From the NCBI GenBank assembly GCA_028293625.1, contig JAQGOL010000036.1, forward strand, positions 124,001 through 188,000: a stretch of 64,000 nucleotides of DNA, in the 5' to 3' direction. The notes under the pieces were generated by a model. The model did not search any database and was not told where the DNA came from. It saw nothing but the letters and a program-made list of their open reading frames with translations. The position numbers and the translations under genes are program-made. Each line of letters begins with the position of its first letter. Position 1 is the first letter of the stretch. This document shows, in pieces, positions 59,697-64,000 of this stretch. This DNA is from Chthoniobacteraceae bacterium. Lineage in GTDB: Bacteria; Verrucomicrobiota; Verrucomicrobiia; Chthoniobacterales; Chthoniobacteraceae.

Positions 59697-62510
59697 TCAG
59701 GAATGGGAATTCAACAACTGTTCAAGCTCAGTGAAGTTGAGCGGTTTTGTCAGGTGATGATCAAAGCCGGCCGCCCGCGAACGCGCTCGGTCTTCTTCCT
59801 GACCGTAACCGGAGATGGCAATGAGAATCATGTGCGAGTATGCCGCGTCGCTTCGAAGGCTGGCGGCGACTTGGTAGCCGTCGCGGCCCGGCAGACCGAT
59901 ATCGAGCAGGACAAAGTTGGGCGAAGAAGAGCGGGCGGCGGCAAGCCCGGCCAAGCCGTCATATGCCAGCTCCACGCTATAACCGCGGCGTCGAAGCAAT
60001 CGCGCCATTCCTTCCGCGGTATCCTTGTTATCTTCCACAATGAGGATCCGTGTGGAGGTTGCACTCGATCTGGCTTCAATCGGGTTGGCCAGAGCCGGAT
60101 GCGGTGATGAGGCGGGTTTGGCCGCGGGCAGGCGGATGGTGAACTCGCTGCCATGTCCGGGGCCCTGGCTTGAAGCGGTTATAGAGCCGCCGTGCATTTC
60201 CGTCAGCCGCTTGACGATGGCGAGCCCGATACCGAGGCCGCCTTCTGAGCGTGCCATATCGCGTTCGCCCTGGGCAAAGAGTTCAAAGAGCGACGCCATT
60301 TTTTCGGGGGCAACACCCATTCCATTGTCGCGAACCACGATCACAATGGTCTCCGCCTCCAGGCGGGCGGAAAGCTCGATGCGTCCGCCCTCATCGGTGT
60401 ATTTGGCGGCGTTGGTCAGCAGATTTAAGACAATCTGTTCGAGCCTTGCGGCGTCGGCTTCCAATGGCAATCCGGTGCTCGAACGATCATAGGAAAGAAA
60501 CAACTTGTGGCGGTGTTTATTAATCAAAGGGCGCGCCGTCTCCACCGCGTGATCCAAAAGGACGGCCGCGTCGACGCGTTCCTTATGAAGGCGGATCATG
60601 CCGAGGGTGATTCGCGAAACATCGAGGAGATCGTCCACCAGATGCGTGAGCTGGCAGGTCTGGCGGTCAACAATCGCCAGGCCCCATTCGTAAATTTTCC
60701 GGCTGCGTTCCTCCCGGCAGGCCTGCACCGCGGTGCAAACCGCGCCGAGCGGATTGCGCAACTCATGGGCGAGCATGGCGAGAAACTCCGTTTTGCGTCG
60801 ATCGGCTTCGCGGAGCGCAAATTCAGCCTCTTTGCGTGCGGTGATATCCTCGATCACGGCGAAGCTAAGGGCGGCATGTTGATTGGTATCGCGCACAAAC
60901 GCGGCGCTGACCCGAACCCAAACAACTCGTTTATCTTTGCGAATGTAACGCTTTTCACTCAGGTAATGCGGAGTTTCCTGCCGGACCGCGCGTTGATAAG
61001 CCTCCCAGTCGGCGTCGCGTTCTTCGGGATGGGTCAGATCGTAGCCACGCATGGTGAGGAGTTCCTGCATGGGGTAGCCGGTGATATTGCAGAACGTCGT
61101 GTTAACCTGAAGGAACCGGCCGTCTTTTGAAGACGCCTGAACCATCCCCACCGAAGCCGATTCAAACATGGCCCGGTATTGTTGTTCGCTCTGGATGAGC
61201 TGCTGGTTGAGTCTCTGGAATTCACGGGTATGCAGCACAATTTCCGCCTGCATATGCTCGTAATGGATCTGAATCATCTGCTTGGACTGGAGCCCCTCTT
61301 TGCCTTGGATATATTCAGTCACGTCCTCGGCGCGATGGATGATGTAAACGATCTCGCCGTTTTCCCCAAACACAGGCGAGTTGATGATGCTCCACCAGCG
61401 GTCTTCAAAGCCGCCTGCCTGCTTGGGCGGCCGTCGAATCGGATAGCGTTGCACGGGCATGACGTCGGCACGCCGAAACGCTTTGACCCGCTCGAAGGAG
61501 GCGGTGAGATCTTTGACTCCCTGGATCTCGGGGTGCTCCGGGTTGTCCGGGAAGACATTGAACATGCGCTGATGAATGATGCTCGCACGGTCGGTCATCG
61601 TCGCCTGAAGATACGATTCGCTGACCGCGGCAATCGTGTAGTCGTCAGGTGTCAGCACAAGATAAAGGCTCGGAGCTGATTCAAAAAGGACGCGAAAGGA
61701 GGCCTCAGCAAACTCGGCCAGTTTGCGATCATGGATATCGATCGCGATTCCAATCCAATGGCGCACGTCGCCATTTTCATCCCGGACCGGCTTTGCACGG
61801 GCAAGATACCAGCGGATGTTGCCGTGGCGGGTGCGCACCGGCATTTCCACTTCGGTCTCCCGGCCCGTACGCACGGCTTCCTGCCATACGCCAAGAACCC
61901 GTTCACGATCCTCCGGTGCGATCGCGCGCAGCCAGCCGTCGCCCTCGGTTTCCTCCAATGAGAGGCCGGTCAGGTTGATCCAATGCTGGTTGCAGAAAGT
62001 AATAAATCCATCGGCGCGGCCGAACCAGACTCCCTGCGGAGAGAGTTCCACGAGCACCCGGTAACGTTCCTCGCTTTGTTCAAGGATTTGGCGGCGTCTG
62101 AGTTCTTCAGTGAGATCCTGGCAGACTTTGGTAAAACCGCCTGGCGATCCCGCCCCATCGTGGAAGGAAGTGAGTTTGCCGCTTGCATAAAACCGGCTCC
62201 CATCCTTGCGCTGATGCCAGCGTTCATCGAGCGCGATCCCTTTTTCGCGAGCGGTATCGAGCTCCTTTTCGGGGGCATTGGCAGCGCGATCTTCCGGGGT
62301 GAACAAAATGGCTGCCGGTTTCCCAAGGATCTCCTCGGCCGTGTAGCCAAACAGGCATTCCGCTCCCGTATTCCACAGCGTGACCAGGCCGCCGGCGTCC
62401 AGAGTGAGGATGGCAAAGTCTTTGACACACTCCAGCGCGCGCCAAATGTTGACCTGGCCGGAAAGGGTTGCCACCGCGTCCGCCGCGGCGTTCGGCATCT
62501 CAGCACTCAT
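59697..62510 (-). CDS. Multi-PAS hybrid histidine kinase with C-terminal receiver
   Basis: 937 aa, no membrane helix. Four PAS/PAC-type regions: about 20-140 (LVTLWNTGAECLFGYTAEEI), 143-265 (GRADGFITFCNQHWINLTGL), 275-405 (APSLYLVLTPDDYTIAAVSE) and 440-560 (DGRFLQVNTTFCNITGYPMQ). Then HisKA with LAMLAHELRNPLGAVCTAVQ, HATPase with LNLLTNAAKYTDEGGRIELS and VVRDNGMGVAPEKMASLFEL, GLGIGLAIVKRLTEMHGGSI, and a receiver (ILIVEDNKDTAEGMARLLRR, NFVLLDIGLPGRDGYQVAA). Signal recognised by the PAS domains is unknown. The product is a cytoplasmic sensor; an unlinked phosphotransfer protein or regulator is expected. Confidence 0.93.
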   Translation of the reverse strand: MSAEMPNAAADAVATLSGQVNIWRALECVKDFAILTLDAGGLVTLWNTGAECLFGYTAEEILGKPAAILFTPEDRAANAPEKELDTAREKGIALDERWHQRKDGSRFYASGKLTSFHDGAGSPGGFTKVCQDLTEELRRRQILEQSEERYRVLVELSPQGVWFGRADGFITFCNQHWINLTGLSLEETEGDGWLRAIAPEDRERVLGVWQEAVRTGRETEVEMPVRTRHGNIRWYLARAKPVRDENGDVRHWIGIAIDIHDRKLAEFAEASFRVLFESAPSLYLVLTPDDYTIAAVSESYLQATMTDRASIIHQRMFNVFPDNPEHPEIQGVKDLTASFERVKAFRRADVMPVQRYPIRRPPKQAGGFEDRWWSIINSPVFGENGEIVYIIHRAEDVTEYIQGKEGLQSKQMIQIHYEHMQAEIVLHTREFQRLNQQLIQSEQQYRAMFESASVGMVQASSKDGRFLQVNTTFCNITGYPMQELLTMRGYDLTHPEERDADWEAYQRAVRQETPHYLSEKRYIRKDKRVVWVRVSAAFVRDTNQHAALSFAVIEDITARKEAEFALREADRRKTEFLAMLAHELRNPLGAVCTAVQACREERSRKIYEWGLAIVDRQTCQLTHLVDDLLDVSRITLGMIRLHKERVDAAVLLDHAVETARPLINKHRHKLFLSYDRSSTGLPLEADAARLEQIVLNLLTNAAKYTDEGGRIELSARLEAETIVIVVRDNGMGVAPEKMASLFELFAQGERDMARSEGGLGIGLAIVKRLTEMHGGSITASSQGPGHGSEFTIRLPAAKPASSPHPALANPIEARSSATSTRILIVEDNKDTAEGMARLLRRRGYSVELAYDGLAGLAAARSSSPNFVLLDIGLPGRDGYQVAASLRSDAAYSHMILIAISGYGQEEDRARSRAAGFDHHLTKPLNFTELEQLLNSHS

Positions 62511-62670
62511 TCTTCCTTACAAAGATCACCGATTGCCCGCCATGCAACCCTTTGGAGAAAAATTGAATGGGATGCTCAATCAAAGAATCGCGGGTCGGCT
62601 CAAAACATCCCTTTTCATAAAACCGAGCCTCGACTTTCCGCGGCGGGCACGGTCGCCTTGAGCTCCTCCT

Positions 62671-63939
62671 ATGAAGATCTTAATCGCCCTTGTGGCTTTT
62701 ACCCCGTTCCTCAATGCAGCCACGCCCCCCAGGTTTCACGCCGTCACCATCGACGACAAAATCCAGATCGGATACGGAGTCGCCGTTGCCGATGTCGATG
62801 GCGACAAATTCGCGGACGTGCTTCTGGCCGATAAAAAGCAGTTCGTCTGGTACCGTAATCCGGGCCCGGAAAAAGCCGGCGATCCCGCGGCGTGGCAGAA
62901 ATTCATCATTGCCGAAGATCTGACGGTGAAAGACAATGTCTGCATTGCCGCGCAGGACATTGATGGGGATGGAAAATGCGAGATTGCCGTCGGCGCCGAG
63001 TGGAATCCCGGCGACACGGAAAAAAGTGGCGCCGTCTTTTATCTGATCCCGCCGGCCGACCGAACCCAACGCTGGGAGCCGGTCAAACTGCACGCCGAGC
63101 CGACCACGCACCGGATGCGCTGGATCCGGGTGAATCATGAGCTTCCGCCACTCCGCGATGGAGCAGTGGTAAAAGGCGGGATAATCCCCTGGGGACTGGT
63201 GGTGGCCCCTTTGCATGGCCGCGGAAATAAAAATGGCGAAGGCGCCGGGGTGAAGGTTCTCCTTTATCATCCGCCCGCGCAGCTCAACGATCCGAAGGGC
63301 GAATGGAAAACCGAGCTCATAGATGGCGAAATGCACATGACCCACAATTTTTCCACGCTCACCGGCGTGGGCGCGCCAAACGATGGATTTGACGGCCTGG
63401 TGCTTGGCGGCCGTGAAGGAATCCGCCGGTATGTGCGCCGGATCGATGGCTGGATTCAGCTCCCTGAAAATGCCGGACCCACTGAAGCCGTAGGAAACGC
63501 GGGCGGGGTGGGGGAAGTTCGCGAACCGCAGGGAGCTTCAGGCGATGGTTTCTTGGTCACCGTCGAGCCGATGCACGGCAATCGGTTGATGGTTTATCCG
63601 GGTCAAAACGTGGTGGACGGTCCGCGTTTTAAAAAGGGTATCCAGCTGACGGACAAACTTTCCGAGGGGCATGCGCTGGCGTGTGGCGACCTGCTTGGAA
63701 CTGGCTCCAATCAGATCGTGGTGGGATGGCGCGGCAAACCGGGCGACGCCGCTTCCTCAAGCGGGGTGTCGCTCTGGAGTGCCAAAGAGAACGAGGGATG
63801 GCAGGAAACCGTGCTCGATGGGATGTCGTGTGAGGATCTTCAGCTCGCGGATCTCAATGGCGATGGCAAGCTCGACATCATCGCCTCGGGCCGTGGGTCT
63901 AAGAACGTGAAAATCTTTCTTAACGAGGTAACAAAATGA
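62671..63939 (+). CDS. Secreted FG-GAP/VCBS-repeat beta-propeller protein
   Basis: 422 aa. Signal peptide MKILIALVAFTPFLNAATPP. FG-GAP/VCBS blades with calcium-binding-like DxDxDG motifs: VAVADVDGDKFADVLLADKK, CIAAQDIDGDGKCEIAVGAE, and DLQLADLNGDGKLDIIASGR at the C-terminus. Extracellular beta-propeller of unknown ligand, abundant in Planctomycetes and Verrucomicrobia. The stop overlaps the next gene as ATGA. Confidence 0.9.
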   Translation: MKILIALVAFTPFLNAATPPRFHAVTIDDKIQIGYGVAVADVDGDKFADVLLADKKQFVWYRNPGPEKAGDPAAWQKFIIAEDLTVKDNVCIAAQDIDGDGKCEIAVGAEWNPGDTEKSGAVFYLIPPADRTQRWEPVKLHAEPTTHRMRWIRVNHELPPLRDGAVVKGGIIPWGLVVAPLHGRGNKNGEGAGVKVLLYHPPAQLNDPKGEWKTELIDGEMHMTHNFSTLTGVGAPNDGFDGLVLGGREGIRRYVRRIDGWIQLPENAGPTEAVGNAGGVGEVREPQGASGDGFLVTVEPMHGNRLMVYPGQNVVDGPRFKKGIQLTDKLSEGHALACGDLLGTGSNQIVVGWRGKPGDAASSSGVSLWSAKENEGWQETVLDGMSCEDLQLADLNGDGKLDIIASGRGSKNVKIFLNEVTK

Positions 63940-64000
63940 AACTCAACGAAGTCCAGCAAGCTGCCCAGGAACAATTCGCCAGGCAGAGCCAGCGTTATGG
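63936..64000 (+). CDS. Start of a probable class I SAM-dependent methyltransferase (partial)
   Basis: Only 21 codons are inside the window. The N-terminus MKLNEVQQAAQEQFARQSQR then Y is the QFxRQAxxY opening common in UbiE/ubiquinone-type methyltransferases. ATGA overlap with the upstream FG-GAP gene makes the start certain. The SAM-binding motif lies beyond the window, so the assignment is tentative. Confidence 0.5.
   Translation, partial: MKLNEVQQAAQEQFARQSQRY

Overview
The window is about 64 kb of GC-rich bacterial chromosome. A Verrucomicrobiota member (Chthoniobacter/Spartobacteria-like) is the best guess. The evidence is a DUF1552 + DUF1592 (Planctomycete-type cytochrome) pair, a giant Ser/Thr kinase with TPRs next to a TIGR02999-like ECF sigma factor, a PEP-CTERM relic ending in a typical GMLAGLRRF anchor, and a DUF5069 protein. 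The phylum is an inference; no rRNA or ribosomal protein gene is present.

Region 1 (1-18.3 kb) is a type I-G (formerly I-U) CRISPR-Cas locus in two convergent arms. The plus arm holds an array of at least 24 identical 36-bp repeats, a putative leader, a cas4-cas1 fusion and cas2. It then continues, through 4-bp and 26-bp gene overlaps, into three genes that are not recognised cas genes: a DUF559/Vsr-like PD-(D/E)XK nuclease, a small possible winged-helix protein, and a 1075-aa ATPase with an N-terminal P-loop module plus a C-terminal HerA/DUF87 motor. The minus arm encodes the effector genes csx17, csb1, csb2 and cas3. A plus-strand RelE-type toxin-antitoxin pair is wedged between csx17 and cas3. 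Between that pair and csx17 lies what looks like a degenerate repeat-spacer-repeat element spaced exactly like the real array. Cas3 is cut off before motif Ia and has no Walker A. Between the arms are a hypothetical gene and a 42-bp tandem repeat that reads as 14-residue repeats.

Region 2 (18.6-23.6 kb) is an SbcD/SbcC-like (YhaO/YhaN-type) nuclease-ATPase operon followed by a decayed PEP-CTERM gene end.

Region 3 (23.8-34.7 kb) is a complete chemosensory operon: soluble double-hairpin MCP, triple-CheW protein, CheB, HEAT-repeat protein, CheR, CheY-like, CheA, CheY-like, CheC and a PAS histidine kinase. There are no flagellar genes nearby, so an alternative-output pathway is likely.

Region 4 (34.8-64 kb) is ordinary chromosome: DUF1552/DUF1592 proteins and a dihaem cytochrome c; the Ser/Thr kinase and ECF sigma factor; an SDR, an RND efflux pair and an enoyl-thioester reductase; DUF5069 and a lipoprotein; a DUF3604-PpiC-HupE operon; a GH13 branching-type enzyme; two beta-propeller secreted proteins; a multi-PAS hybrid histidine kinase; an FG-GAP protein; and the first codons of a probable methyltransferase.

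The most interesting candidates for undescribed biology are (i) the cas2-coupled nuclease/wHTH/double-ATPase cassette and (ii) the toxin-antitoxin plus degenerate mini-CRISPR embedded between the effector genes beside a truncated cas3.
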